Counted from the first letter of the stretch, positions 24,947-32,380 are shown. The stretch is 32,380 bases of DNA from Rubrobacteraceae bacterium (GCA_023511405.1 JAIMBO010000019.1:1-32380); one strand, 5' to 3'. Notes: generated by a model from the sequence alone, not told the origin. Numbers and translations: made by a program.

Positions 24947-26418
24947 CACAACCCCATCGCCTTCGTCGTATGGTGTACGACGCCGAGGATCAGGGCCGGG
25001 TAGACCCCGACCACGATGGTCAGAGCAAGGAGCGGCGCCGTCGCCAGGACCTCTCGCACCCCGAGATCCCTCATCCCCTGCAGCCACCCGTCGGGCCTGC
25101 CGAAGAAGGAGACCCGTATCGCGCGCAGGTACAGCCCGGCGGTCACGGCGATCCCCACCAGCGCGACCGCCGCCGCGACCGGGTACACCCGGAACGAGCC
25201 GAGAAAGATCTGGAACTCCGCCGGGAAGTGGGCGAGCCCCGGCAGCCCGAGCGAGGCGAAGGAGAAGAGGACGAAGAACCACCCCAGCGCCGGCGTGACC
25301 CGCAACAGCCCGCCGAAGGCGCCCATCTCGCGCGTGTGTGCCCGTTCTTGCAACGCACCGACCACTAAAAACAACGCGCCGGTCACGAGCCCGTGGCTCA
25401 CCATCTGCAGCACGGCCCCGTCGAGCGCGAGCGTCCTCACCTGCGCGCTCGTTGCCGCAGCGGCCGCCGCGACGGCCAGGAAGACGTAGCCCATGTGGTT
25501 GACGCTCGTGTAGGCGACGAGCCGTTTGAGGTCCTTCTGGGCCAGGGCGGCGAAAGCCCCCCAGAGAGCGCTGACAACCGCGATCCCCGCCACGTAGGGG
25601 GCCGCGACCCGGAAGGCGTCGGGGGTCATCTGCAGGGCGAACCGGATCAGACCGTATGTCCCGATCTTCAGCAGGACACCCGCCAGTATGACGCTGCCCG
25701 CGGTCGGGGCCTCGGTGTGCGCCAGCGGCAGCCAGGTGTGCACCGGGAAGATGGGGCTTTTGATCGCGAACGTGACCAGCATGGCGAGAAAGGCGAACGC
25801 GGCCGCAAGCCCCGTCAGGGGCGGTGAGGCCACGAGCTTCTGCACGTCGAAGGTGTGCGGGCTGCTCCCGGCGTAGAGGACGAGGATCGCGAGCAGCAAG
25901 GGCAGGCTCCCGAGCAGGGTGTAGAGGAAGAACGTGATCGCGGCGCGCCGGCGCTCCTCGTAACCCCAGCCGTAGATGATGAAGTACATCGCGACCAGCG
26001 TGACCTCGAAGAAGACGTAGAAGAGGATCGTATCCAGAGCGACGAAGACCCCGATGCACGCCGTCTCCAGCAGCAAAAACAGCGCCACGTAGGAGCGGGC
26101 GTCCCTCTCGACCCCGACGGAGAAGACCAGGGCCAGGAAGAACAGCACCGCTGTCAACAGCACGAGCGGCAGGCTTATCCCGTCCACACCCACACGGTAG
26201 GCCACCCCTATCGAGGGCATCCAGGAGGCCTCCTCGACCTGGGAGAACCCCGCCCCCGAGACGCCGCGCACCCACATCAACCCCGACCCGGCCAGCGCAA
26301 GCCCGGAAGAGACGAGACCGATGGCGTGCGCGCCGCGCGGCGGGATCTTGCGCAGCACGACCAAGAGCGCCGCTCCCAGAAGCGGGACGAACAGGGTCAC
26401 GGAGACGACCGGGAACAC
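24946..26418 (-). CDS. nuoM: NuoM-like proton-channel subunit
   Basis: A 490-residue antiporter-like subunit with all key channel residues: Glu138 in helix 5 (FYVFFEVTLVAMYFIIYGWG), Lys220 in helix 7 (AIKSPIFPVHTWLPLAHTEAP), Lys251 (LLKIGTYG), His342 (MVSHGLVTGALFL) and Glu401 in helix 12 (HFPAEFQIFLGSF). In complex I these residues relay protons across the membrane. GTG 26418 is chosen because GGAGG lies five bases upstream; the TTG just before it is too close. It follows NuoL by 12 bases. Confidence 0.93.
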   Translation of the reverse strand: MFPVVSVTLFVPLLGAALLVVLRKIPPRGAHAIGLVSSGLALAGSGLMWVRGVSGAGFSQVEEASWMPSIGVAYRVGVDGISLPLVLLTAVLFFLALVFSVGVERDARSYVALFLLLETACIGVFVALDTILFYVFFEVTLVAMYFIIYGWGYEERRRAAITFFLYTLLGSLPLLLAILVLYAGSSPHTFDVQKLVASPPLTGLAAAFAFLAMLVTFAIKSPIFPVHTWLPLAHTEAPTAGSVILAGVLLKIGTYGLIRFALQMTPDAFRVAAPYVAGIAVVSALWGAFAALAQKDLKRLVAYTSVNHMGYVFLAVAAAAAATSAQVRTLALDGAVLQMVSHGLVTGALFLVVGALQERAHTREMGAFGGLLRVTPALGWFFVLFSFASLGLPGLAHFPAEFQIFLGSFRVYPVAAAVALVGIAVTAGLYLRAIRVSFFGRPDGWLQGMRDLGVREVLATAPLLALTIVVGVYPALILGVVHHTTKAMGL

Positions 26419-26430
26419 CAAAACCTCCTC

Positions 26431-28176
26431 CTACAGGCCTCTCATGGCTTCGACCGCGAGGAACACCAGCAACAGCGCCATCCCGCCCGCCGCGAGCGCG
26501 AGCTCCCTGTGCACCAGCCCGCTCTGCAGCGCGCGGACACGCTCACCGAGACCGCGGGCGCCACGTACGAGCGCGAAGATCACACCGTCGATCCCACGCT
26601 CGTCGGCGACCCGCACCGCTTCGGCGAGCGCGAGCGCCGGTTTCGCCACCAGCGCGTCCACTCCGCCCGCGAGGCGGAACCCGTTCTCTGCGGCCGCGCG
26701 CAGCGGGCCGAGCAAACGATCTGCGGTGAAGGTCCATCCCAGAAACAACCCGAGGAAGGCGGCGGCGGTACCGACGACCGTGGTCACCAGCTCGTCCGGT
26801 ATCTCCTCCCCGATCAGCCCGGAGAGAGCTCCTTTCAGGAACCCCACGAAGACGGCCAGCACGGTGAGAGAGGCGAGCCCAGCCCACATCCACCGCATAC
26901 CGGCGACGGGCTCCTCTCTCTTCTCGCCCCGCCACAGGAGCCTCAGAGCGCGTGCGACGTACGCTCCGGTCAGAAGAGCCCCGGCGAGCGCGAGCGGGAA
27001 GAGAACGAAGCCGTAGCCGGACTCGTAGGCGGCGGCGACGATAGCGTCCTTGGAGAAGTACCCGGCGAGCGGCGGGACGGCGGCGAGCGCGAGCCCGGCG
27101 ACCGTGAAGGCGGTGAAGACGAGGGGTCGCTCGCGCCCGCTTCCTCCGAGATCGGAGAAGGATGTCGAGCCCCGGGCGCGCTGGAAGATGCCCGAGCCGG
27201 CGAACAGGGCGCTCTTCATCGCAGCATGGGCGGCGAGGTGAAAGAGCGCGGCCGCCGGAAAGCCCGCCCCGAGAGCGAGCAGCATGAACCCGTACTGGCT
27301 GGAGGTCGAGGCCGCCAAAAGGCGCTTGAGGTCGCGCTCGGCCACCGCGGTCACGCCGGTCGCCACGGCGGTCACGCCGCCGAGGAGCCCGACGACGAGG
27401 AGCACCCCGGGCGAAAGCAGCGGGAAGGTCCGGATCAGGAGTATCGCCCCCGCCGCCACCAGGGTGGCCGAGTGGAGGAAGGCGGTGACGGGGGTGGGCG
27501 CGACCATCGCGTCCTGCAGCCAGCCCTGGAGCGGGACCTGCGCCGACTTGCCCGCCGCGGCGAGCAGGAGCAAGATCCCCGCGGCGAAGGCGGCCGGACC
27601 ACCGACACCGAAAGTCCCGGAGATCTCGCTCGTGCCGGAGCGCGAGATCAGGACGAAGACCGCCACGTAGAGCCCCAGGTCTGCGGTGCGGGTGTAGAGG
27701 AAGGCACGGGTGGCCGCAGACCCCGTCCTCCCTTTCTCGTGGGAGAATCCGATCAGGAGGTAGGAGGCCAGACCGATGAGCTCCCACGCCGCCAAAAGCA
27801 GGACCCAGTCGCCGGCCACGACGAGCGTCTGCATCATGGCGGCGAAGAAGGACATCTTGGCGAAGAAGCGCACCCTGCCGCGCGCTCCCTCCATGTAACC
27901 CACCGCGTAGACCATCACCAGCACGCTCACTACCGCGACGAGCACGGCGAGCATCGCCGTGAGCGGCTCGACCACGATCCTGAGCGGGAAACCCGGAAGC
28001 CCGGGCAGCGCCGCGGAGAAATTCGCTCCACCAGCCACCCGGACCAGCGTGACCGCGGCGGAGACCACCTCCACCCCGGCCCCGAGCAGGGCCAGTGCGG
28101 CCGGGGCACGTCGGAAGAGAAGGATCGCGACGAGCGCGGCGAGGGGGCCCAGGATGGTGAGGGCGGCTACCGTCAT
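26431..28176 (-). CDS. nuoL: NuoL-like proton-channel subunit
   Basis: A 581-residue subunit, a little shorter than a typical 610-650. Channel residues are conserved: Glu132 (AAWELIGLASYLLIGF), Lys210 (AAGKSAQVPLQGWLQDAM), His235 (FLHSATLVAAG), Lys321 (AAHAAMKSALF) and Lys376 (PPLAGYFSKDAI). The C-terminal lateral helix and last membrane helix appear to be present (RGLGERVRALQSG, then LALAAGGMALLLVFLAV). The membrane ion path therefore looks functional even though the operon has no redox subunits. ATG 28176 overlaps the NuoK stop as ATGA. Confidence 0.94.
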   Translation of the reverse strand: MTVAALTILGPLAALVAILLFRRAPAALALLGAGVEVVSAAVTLVRVAGGANFSAALPGLPGFPLRIVVEPLTAMLAVLVAVVSVLVMVYAVGYMEGARGRVRFFAKMSFFAAMMQTLVVAGDWVLLLAAWELIGLASYLLIGFSHEKGRTGSAATRAFLYTRTADLGLYVAVFVLISRSGTSEISGTFGVGGPAAFAAGILLLLAAAGKSAQVPLQGWLQDAMVAPTPVTAFLHSATLVAAGAILLIRTFPLLSPGVLLVVGLLGGVTAVATGVTAVAERDLKRLLAASTSSQYGFMLLALGAGFPAAALFHLAAHAAMKSALFAGSGIFQRARGSTSFSDLGGSGRERPLVFTAFTVAGLALAAVPPLAGYFSKDAIVAAAYESGYGFVLFPLALAGALLTGAYVARALRLLWRGEKREEPVAGMRWMWAGLASLTVLAVFVGFLKGALSGLIGEEIPDELVTTVVGTAAAFLGLFLGWTFTADRLLGPLRAAAENGFRLAGGVDALVAKPALALAEAVRVADERGIDGVIFALVRGARGLGERVRALQSGLVHRELALAAGGMALLLVFLAVEAMRGL

Positions 28177-28481
28177 CCCTTGAGATCCTCCGCCTCCTCC
28201 ATCTCCACCGACCCTCTGGAGCGGAAGCGGGCCGTGCCCACGCCGAAGCCCACCGCCATCTCGAGCGCCATCACGGTCATCACGATGAGGACGAACATCT
28301 GCCCGGAGTAGGCTGCGGGGTGCAAAAAGCGCCAGAAAGCCACCAGGTTGACCATCGCCGCCCCAAGCATCAGCTCGACGCCCATCATGATCATGACCAG
28401 GTTCGTCTGGGAGAGGGCGCCGTAGAGCCCGATCCCGAAGAGCACCGCCCCGGCGACCAGAGCGACCAGCAGCGTAGCCAT
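28173..28481 (-). CDS. nuoK: NuoK-like subunit
   Basis: A 102-residue, three-helix subunit, the usual NuoK length. The two membrane glutamates needed for proton transfer are both seen: GVELMLGAAMVNLVAF in helix 2 and MALEMAVGFGVG in helix 3. The helices are unusually rich in Met (VMIMMG, VMTVMALEM). ATG 28481 is preferred over ATG 28484 because GGAGG is then five bases away; both overlap the NuoJ stop. The acidic tail ends EMEEAEDLKG. Confidence 0.92.
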   Translation of the reverse strand: MATLLVALVAGAVLFGIGLYGALSQTNLVMIMMGVELMLGAAMVNLVAFWRFLHPAAYSGQMFVLIVMTVMALEMAVGFGVGTARFRSRGSVEMEEAEDLKG

Positions 28482-28978
28482 CATCGCCTCCTCTCTATGG
28501 CTACCGCCGTCGCGGCGATCATCGCCGTCAGGATGGTGATCCCCGCGGTCTCGAAGACGAGCATCGAGCGTCCCAGGAGCTCCTCCCCGAGCGCGGCGAC
28601 CTGAGCCTCCGGCATGGTGGACGGGCCGACCGGCCCCCACCCGCCGAGCAACGAGACGGCGACCGCGGCGGCCCCACCAAAGATGCCCGCGGCTATCGAG
28701 AGGCGCTTCTGGTGCGTCATGTCCATCCCGCCGAGTCCACCCGGGTCCATCATGTACATGACCATGAAGATCGCCATGATCGCCATCTCGGTCGCCATCA
28801 TCATGATCTGCAGCACCCCCAAAAATTCGGTCTGCATCGCGAGGAACATCGCGCCGATGGCGGCCTGCGAGAACAGTAGCGCGAGCGCCGAGCGGACCAT
28901 CGAGGAGGTGCGGAAGACCACCACGCCGAACCAGATCGCCGCGAGCCCGAAGAAACCGGTGAAGAAAGCCTGCGCCAT
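28481..28978 (-). CDS. nuoJ: NuoJ-like subunit with Met-rich helices
   Basis: A 165-residue subunit, recognised from its place and from EFLGVLQIMMMATEMAIMAI, which aligns with the helix-3 motif of NuoJ (normally QVxVYAGAIxVL). The conserved Tyr and Gly of the pi-bulge in that helix are replaced by Met61 and Thr63, and a Glu (64) appears where Ala is usual. Eleven Met fall between residues 59 and 87. The start overlaps the NuoH stop (TGATG), with GAGGAG upstream. In normal complex I this helix rotates during coupling, so these changes are notable. Confidence 0.88.
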   Translation of the reverse strand: MAQAFFTGFFGLAAIWFGVVVFRTSSMVRSALALLFSQAAIGAMFLAMQTEFLGVLQIMMMATEMAIMAIFMVMYMMDPGGLGGMDMTHQKRLSIAAGIFGGAAAVAVSLLGGWGPVGPSTMPEAQVAALGEELLGRSMLVFETAGITILTAMIAATAVAIERRR

Positions 28979-29877
28979 CACATGCTCCTCAGGACCAGGG
29001 TTATGCCGACCCAGAATATGTTGACCAGCGCGAGCGGTATGCCGAGCTTCCAGCCCCACTCCATGACGTGCTCGCCGCGCAGCCTCGGGACGTACCGCCC
29101 GGCCGTGAGCATGGTCGCCGCCACCACGAGCGTCTTCAAGGAGGTCCACGCCCAGCCAGGCAGGAAAGGCCCGAGCCACCCGCCGAGGAAGAAGACCGTG
29201 ACGGCGAGCGAGAGACTCACCACGAGCACCATGCGCGCCAGACGCACCACCGCGAGCCGCGGTCCTGCGTACTCGGCCTCGATCCCACCCGCCAGCTCGC
29301 CCGGCGCGGTGGGCAGGTCGAACGGCGGCAAGAAGCAGACCGCCATCGCCGCCAGGAAGAAAAGCACGAACCCGAGCGGCTGGGTGAGCGCGTTCCAGAT
29401 CCCGGCCTGCGACTCGACGATGGTGGTCGTGACGAGTGAGCCGGCACGCATCGCCACCGCGGTTATGGGCATGACGATGAGCATGGAGTAGGCGACCAGC
29501 TGCCCGAGGAAGCGCCAGCCGGCGACCATCGCGTACGCCCCGTCCGGCCCCCAGCCGGCCATGACGAGCGCCACCATGACGTAAGCGAGCGCGGCGTTGA
29601 CGGCCAGAGCGCCGGTGGCGAGGTCGGCGATGACGAGGTGCGGCCCGAGCGGGAGCACCGCCGCCGCCAGCACCGCCGAGACGAGGAGCAGAACGGGGGC
29701 GGTCTCGTAGAGGACGCGGTCCGGCTTGCGGGGTACGATCGACTCGCGTCCCAGGAGTGCAACGGCGGCCCAGAACGGGCCGGCGAACCTGAGGCGTCCG
29801 GTCGAAGTCCATCCCTCGAGCACGGCGACGAGGTACGCCCCGGCGAAGAGCATCACCAGCACGAGGAACACCGTCAT
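28978..29877 (-). CDS. nuoH: NuoH-like membrane subunit
   Basis: A 299-residue, eight-helix subunit that anchors the peripheral arm in complex I. The characteristic loop [20 protein letters not shown] is present, followed by [10 protein letters not shown]; its glutamates are among those proposed to couple quinone chemistry to proton movement. The following segment, normally LAEY, reads LARM, so one acidic position is altered. The N-terminal quinone-chamber segment is also divergent. ATG 29877 overlaps the stop of the fused peripheral gene as ATGA; a leading GTG upstream is ignored. Confidence 0.92.
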   Translation of the reverse strand: MTVFLVLVMLFAGAYLVAVLEGWTSTGRLRFAGPFWAAVALLGRESIVPRKPDRVLYETAPVLLLVSAVLAAAVLPLGPHLVIADLATGALAVNAALAYVMVALVMAGWGPDGAYAMVAGWRFLGQLVAYSMLIVMPITAVAMRAGSLVTTTIVESQAGIWNALTQPLGFVLFFLAAMAVCFLPPFDLPTAPGELAGGIEAEYAGPRLAVVRLARMVLVVSLSLAVTVFFLGGWLGPFLPGWAWTSLKTLVVAATMLTAGRYVPRLRGEHVMEWGWKLGIPLALVNIFWVGITLVLRSM

Positions 29878-31532
29878 CGCGTCATCCCCCACGGCGAGAG
29901 GTCGAGCGAGGCAACCCCGGCCAGCGCGTCCGCGACCTCGTGCTCGAGGGCCACATCCTCTACGAGCTGCGCGTGCCGCCCGGAGGGAGTCTCGAGCTCC
30001 GCGGAGCGTACCATCCCGTCCTCGATCCGCACGCGGAGCCTCGCCGGACCGCGTGGGGTCTCCACCGTGGCGGCACCTTCTCCCGAGATGCCATCCTGCA
30101 CCCCCAGATCGTCCGGCGCCGAGACGGAACCCACGGCCTGGACGATCTCCTGGCTCCGCTCCATCTCGTCGAGGTGCAACATCAGACGAGAGTATGCGTC
30201 GTTCCCCTCCTGCACGGCCGGCTCGAAGCCCAGATCCTGGTAAGCTTTCTCTTCCGAGCGGACATCGTAGGGAAGCCCTGCGGCGCGGGAGACCGGCCCC
30301 GGGTACTCTGCGGCCCGCGCCGTACGCAGACGTCCGACGCCCTCCAGCCTGCGCCGCAAGAGCGGGGCACCCCGCAGCCTCTGCAGGAGATCCGACAGGT
30401 CACCCCACAGCGTCTCTCCCTCACCGGTATCGTCGCGCAGCAGGGCGAGCTGCAGACCAGCGGCCCGCCGATGCAACCACTCGTACCCTATCAGGTACCC
30501 GAAGCTTGAGAGCCATCCCAGGTGGCTCACCACCCGCTCGTGCTCCAGCGCCCCGAGGTACGCGGTAGCCCGCGCGGGTTCCACCCCGGCCGCGTTCTCG
30601 ACGGCCCTGAGGGCGAGCACCCGGTAGGCGACCGGGGAGAGCGGATCGATCCGGCCCAGATGCTCCAACAGATCGTCCACCGGAACTCCCTGCAGACATC
30701 TCCCCCCTCTCCCTACCGCCGACCCGCTCTGAACGCAGGCCACCGTATCGCCGTCGAGCGTGAAGGTGAGTGCGAGCCCGCCGGGAAGCCCGGGGAAGAG
30801 CGGACCGAAAGGGACCTCCACCCACTCCATCCTGAGGCCGTCGCCGCTGGGCTGCAGGTCTCTGGTCATCTCGACCATCGACATGAACCCCATGTCTGTG
30901 TGGTCCATGTGCTCGTGGCCTCCGGAGCCGTGCTCTCCATGGTCCATCGAACCGTGGTGCAGTTCGCCGGCCTCTTCTTCCTCCTCCTCTCCGTCACTCT
31001 CTCCGGAGGAGACTTCGCGCGGCACCAGGTCCATACCACACTTGGGACAAGCGCCGGGCTCCTTCTGCACGACTTCGGGGTGCATGGGGCAGGTGTAGCG
31101 GGTCTCGGTCGCCGCCGCCTCCGGTGCGTAATACTCCACCCCCGGGTCCCAGGCCCCCTCGGCGAACGCCCGGCGCAGCCTCGCCACCGCGGCCGAGAGC
31201 GATTCCTGATCCATGGGGGCCGAAACGTCCGGCCCGGGTAGCGGGGAGGCAGTATCGGAACCCAGGACGAGAACGGCCCTGGGCCGCATCATCTGGGCAT
31301 AGATCACCGAGGCTGCGTCCCGCAGTCCTTCTGGCAGCCCGCCTACGACCACGAGCACGCTGGCGTGACGGGGGGATGGAACCACCCGAAGCCCAGCCGC
31401 CCCGAGATCGAGGCCTAAGGCACGCGCGACCTCGGGGCCGGGTACTACGAACGCCGCGAGCTCCTTCGACGAGGCGTGGGCGGCCAGCCGCCTGAGCCAG
31501 GACGTCTCCCCCTTGCGCGCCCCGGTGATCAC
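29874..31532 (-). CDS. Fused NuoB-like / heavy-metal-binding / NuoD-like subunit without cluster ligands
   Basis: A 552-residue fusion. Residues about 45-130 follow NuoB ([36 protein letters not shown]), but the tandem Cys, the GSC cysteine (now Asp93) and the PGCPP cysteine are all gone. Residues 147-171 are a heavy-metal-binding domain (CPMHPEVV...[10 protein letters not shown]; Cys148, His151, Cys162, Cys165). Residues 177-213 form an acidic, His-rich linker ([20 protein letters not shown]). Residues about 220-552 follow NuoD/HycE ([65 protein letters not shown]). There are no NiFe CxxC motifs and no quinone-site His/Tyr. GTG 31532 overlaps the NuoA stop (GTGA). I infer a structural or metal-sensing peripheral subunit, not an electron carrier. 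Confidence 0.92.
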   Translation of the reverse strand: MITGARKGETSWLRRLAAHASSKELAAFVVPGPEVARALGLDLGAAGLRVVPSPRHASVLVVVGGLPEGLRDAASVIYAQMMRPRAVLVLGSDTASPLPGPDVSAPMDQESLSAAVARLRRAFAEGAWDPGVEYYAPEAAATETRYTCPMHPEVVQKEPGACPKCGMDLVPREVSSGESDGEEEEEEAGELHHGSMDHGEHGSGGHEHMDHTDMGFMSMVEMTRDLQPSGDGLRMEWVEVPFGPLFPGLPGGLALTFTLDGDTVACVQSGSAVGRGGRCLQGVPVDDLLEHLGRIDPLSPVAYRVLALRAVENAAGVEPARATAYLGALEHERVVSHLGWLSSFGYLIGYEWLHRRAAGLQLALLRDDTGEGETLWGDLSDLLQRLRGAPLLRRRLEGVGRLRTARAAEYPGPVSRAAGLPYDVRSEEKAYQDLGFEPAVQEGNDAYSRLMLHLDEMERSQEIVQAVGSVSAPDDLGVQDGISGEGAATVETPRGPARLRVRIEDGMVRSAELETPSGRHAQLVEDVALEHEVADALAGVASLDLSPWGMTR

Positions 31533-31894
31533 CTGCGCTTCAGCGCCCCCTGGCTCCAGCCGTAGAGCAGCCCCAGGAACAGGATCGCGAGGAACACCCC
31601 CATGTCCAGCAGGGCCTCCAGCCCCACCTTCCTGTAGACGACGGCCCAGGGGTACATGAAGGCCATCTCCATGTCGAAGGCCAGGAAAAGCAGGGCGAGA
31701 CCGTAATACCGGACGTGGTAGCGTACCCAGACCGGCTCGGAGGAGAGCCTTCCGGAAGAGGCGGGGACATCCTTGCCCTCCTCCCGCCGGGGCTTCCCGA
31801 AGGAGCGCCCGATCAGGTACACACACCCCACGAGCCCGGCCGTACCCGCGATCATCCCCAGGAGCAACGCGTACTGTTCGAGAGGGCTCATCAT
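31529..31894 (-). CDS. nuoA: NuoA-like subunit, first gene of the complex-I-like operon
   Basis: A 121-residue, three-helix subunit. [30 protein letters not shown] is the NuoA hallmark. The preceding loop, normally containing a YECG-type motif with Cys near the quinone site, reads [13 protein letters not shown] and has no Cys. ATG 31894 (a second ATG follows) has a modest GAAGAG upstream. Seven further genes follow with overlaps or short gaps, so this is one transcription unit. The 165 bases before it hold a candidate operator and hairpins. Confidence 0.92.
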   Translation of the reverse strand: MMSPLEQYALLLGMIAGTAGLVGCVYLIGRSFGKPRREEGKDVPASSGRLSSEPVWVRYHVRYYGLALLFLAFDMEMAFMYPWAVVYRKVGLEALLDMGVFLAILFLGLLYGWSQGALKRR

Positions 31895-31969
31895 GAAGTC
31901 TCTTCAGGCTTCAGATCGTCCACGGCTCTCGTCTCCTTCCCGGTTTCGGATCGAAGGGTTTTGTACACG

Positions 31970-31984
31970 TACCCCCTACCCCTA
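31970..31984 (-). promoter_or_regulatory. C/G-tract candidate CsoR-type operator before nuoA
   Basis: TACCCCCTACCCCTA, read as TAGGGGTAGGGGGTA on the minus strand, lies about 80 bases before nuoA, next to a possible -10 TACAAA. CsoR operators contain TACCC/GGGTA G-tracts, and csoR ends 300 bases upstream. The opposing half-site is not clear, so this is tentative. Confidence 0.3.
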
Positions 31985-32010
31985 TCCACGAAACATCTCC
32001 CAGGCACTGA

Positions 32011-32059
32011 GCGGGGAGATCCGGAGCGTACAACCGAATCTCCCCGCCATTTTCGGGGA
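32011..32059 (-). other. Two mutually exclusive hairpins between copZ and nuoA
   Basis: ATCTCCCCGC (32038-32047) can pair with GCGGGGAGAT (32011-32020), a 10-bp stem. Its inner TCCCCG (32041-32046) can instead pair with CGGGGA (32054-32059), a 6-bp stem. Both lie just past the copZ stop. Neither is followed by a T-run on the minus strand, so this could be a factor-dependent terminator, an mRNA-stabilising end or an attenuator. Confidence 0.42.
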
Positions 32060-32269
32060 TCAGGCGACCAGGGTGTAGCCGGCCTCCTCGATAGCGGCCC
32101 TCAGGTCGTCATCGGTCACCCGGCTTTCGTCGTAGCGCACCTCGACGGTGCCCTTCTCGAAGTCCGCGTCGGAGTGCTCGACGCCATCGAGCTTGTTCAG
32201 CTCGCCCTCGACGGCGGCCTTGCAGTGAGCGCAGCTCATTCCCTCCACGTTCAGGGTTCGCTCGACCAT
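32060..32269 (-). CDS. copZ: HMA-domain copper chaperone (CopZ-like)
   Basis: A 69-residue stand-alone heavy-metal-associated domain with the Cu(I) site GMSCAHC (Cys13, Cys16), then AAVEGELNKLDGVEHSDADF and the closing EEAGYTLVA. Such chaperones carry Cu(I) in the cytoplasm to a P-type ATPase or to CsoR. ATG 32269 has AAAGGAG upstream. It follows the end of csoR by 27 bases, and no CopA-type ATPase is within the window. The fused metal-binding subunit of the nuo-like operon is the nearest possible partner (inference). Confidence 0.94.
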   Translation of the reverse strand: MVERTLNVEGMSCAHCKAAVEGELNKLDGVEHSDADFEKGTVEVRYDESRVTDDDLRAAIEEAGYTLVA

Positions 32270-32296
32270 AGCGTCTTCTCCTTTCCCGTCGATCTC

Positions 32297-32380
32297 CTAC
32301 ACTCTCATGAACCGCTCTACGGCTTCGAGCAGCTCATCGACCTTCTCGTCCGCTTCCCGGCCTCCGCTCTCGATCGCCCT
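32297..32380 (-). CDS. csoR: CsoR-family copper-sensing repressor, C-terminal end (cut by window edge)
   Basis: Only the last 27 residues are visible, and the reading frame stays open to the right edge. AIESGGREADEKVDELLEAV followed by ERFMRV matches the final helix of CsoR/DUF156 regulators, in which a similar AIxSG...EKxDELxxAxxRF pattern is conserved. The Cu(I)-binding Cys and His residues lie upstream, outside the window, so metal specificity cannot be confirmed. It directly precedes copZ, the usual arrangement. Confidence 0.78.
   Translation of the reverse strand, partial: RAIESGGREADEKVDELLEAVERFMRV

Noticed and set aside
25855-28311. Long plus-strand open frame (over 800 codons) opposite nuoL/nuoM
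   Set aside because: It is antisense to well-conserved nuoL and nuoM genes, has low-complexity Arg/Gly/Glu-rich content and matches no family. Such shadows are expected in G+C-rich DNA. The same holds for the long frames opposite the multicopper oxidase (19377-21383) and nuoN (minus frame 22917-24887).
29874-31532. Group 4 NiFe-hydrogenase large/small subunit
   Set aside because: The NuoD-like half has no N- or C-terminal CxxC pairs for a NiFe site, and the NuoB-like half has no cluster cysteines, so hydrogenase activity is not supported.
23570-32380. Canonical respiratory complex I operon
   Set aside because: nuoC, E, F, G and I are absent and the flanking genes are copper-related. The peripheral subunit lacks every redox ligand.

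Overview
The window looks like chromosomal DNA from a high-G+C actinobacterium, most probably a Rubrobacter-type organism. This is inference from the G+C-rich third positions, frequent GTG/TTG starts, likely leaderless genes with an AGAAT-type -10 box, an F420-family PPOX domain, MMPL and sortase genes, and Actinobacteria-type metal regulators. No rRNA, tRNA, CRISPR array or insertion sequence was seen. No gene-free stretch exceeds about 180 bases.

Left part (1-13.1 kb): ordinary metabolic genes on both strands. In order they are: an acyl-CoA dehydrogenase cut by the window edge; a fusion of an F420/FMN split-barrel domain with a TspO membrane domain; an MMPL exporter; an acetyl-CoA-synthetase-like ligase with an altered acyl pocket; a lipid kinase; HPr; a class II aldolase-fold protein that has lost its zinc ligands; a VOC protein; an MFS transporter; a MOSC protein; an SRAP (YedK/HMCES) DNA-repair protein; a small unknown; and an old-yellow-enzyme reductase.

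Middle (12.2-19.3 kb): two sortases lie tail to tail. Then come a His-containing membrane protein, a DUF1624/HGSNAT-like acyltransferase, a GNAT and two metal modules. Module one is a CzrA-like ArsR regulator with a CDF exporter. Module two is a CadC-like ArsR regulator with a short CDF-like transporter. Both regulators have clear palindromic operators lying on apparently leaderless promoters. A membrane-anchored His/Cys protein and a small Cys-containing membrane ORF lie between the modules.

Right part (19.3-32.4 kb): a 13-kb run of minus-strand genes that I read as a copper-linked locus. In transcription order: end of csoR, copZ, a complex-I-like operon (nuoA, a fused nuoB-like/heavy-metal-binding/nuoD-like gene, nuoH, J, K, L, M, N), a CPVC membrane protein, an OmpR-type regulator, a histidine kinase with a Met-rich sensor loop, a SHOCT protein and a Tat-exported multicopper oxidase with a Met/Gly-rich insert. 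Four 11-bp-phased repeats before the SHOCT/oxidase pair are a likely response-regulator site.

The standout is the complex-I-like operon. It has the whole membrane arm but no nuoC, E, F, G or I. Its single fused peripheral subunit carries none of the N2 iron-sulfur cysteines and lacks the quinone-site His and Tyr. In their place it has a CPMHP...CPKCGM metal-binding domain and a His-rich acidic linker. I infer a redox-inactive, metal-responsive ion-translocating complex. I know of no described system with this architecture, but I could not search for one.
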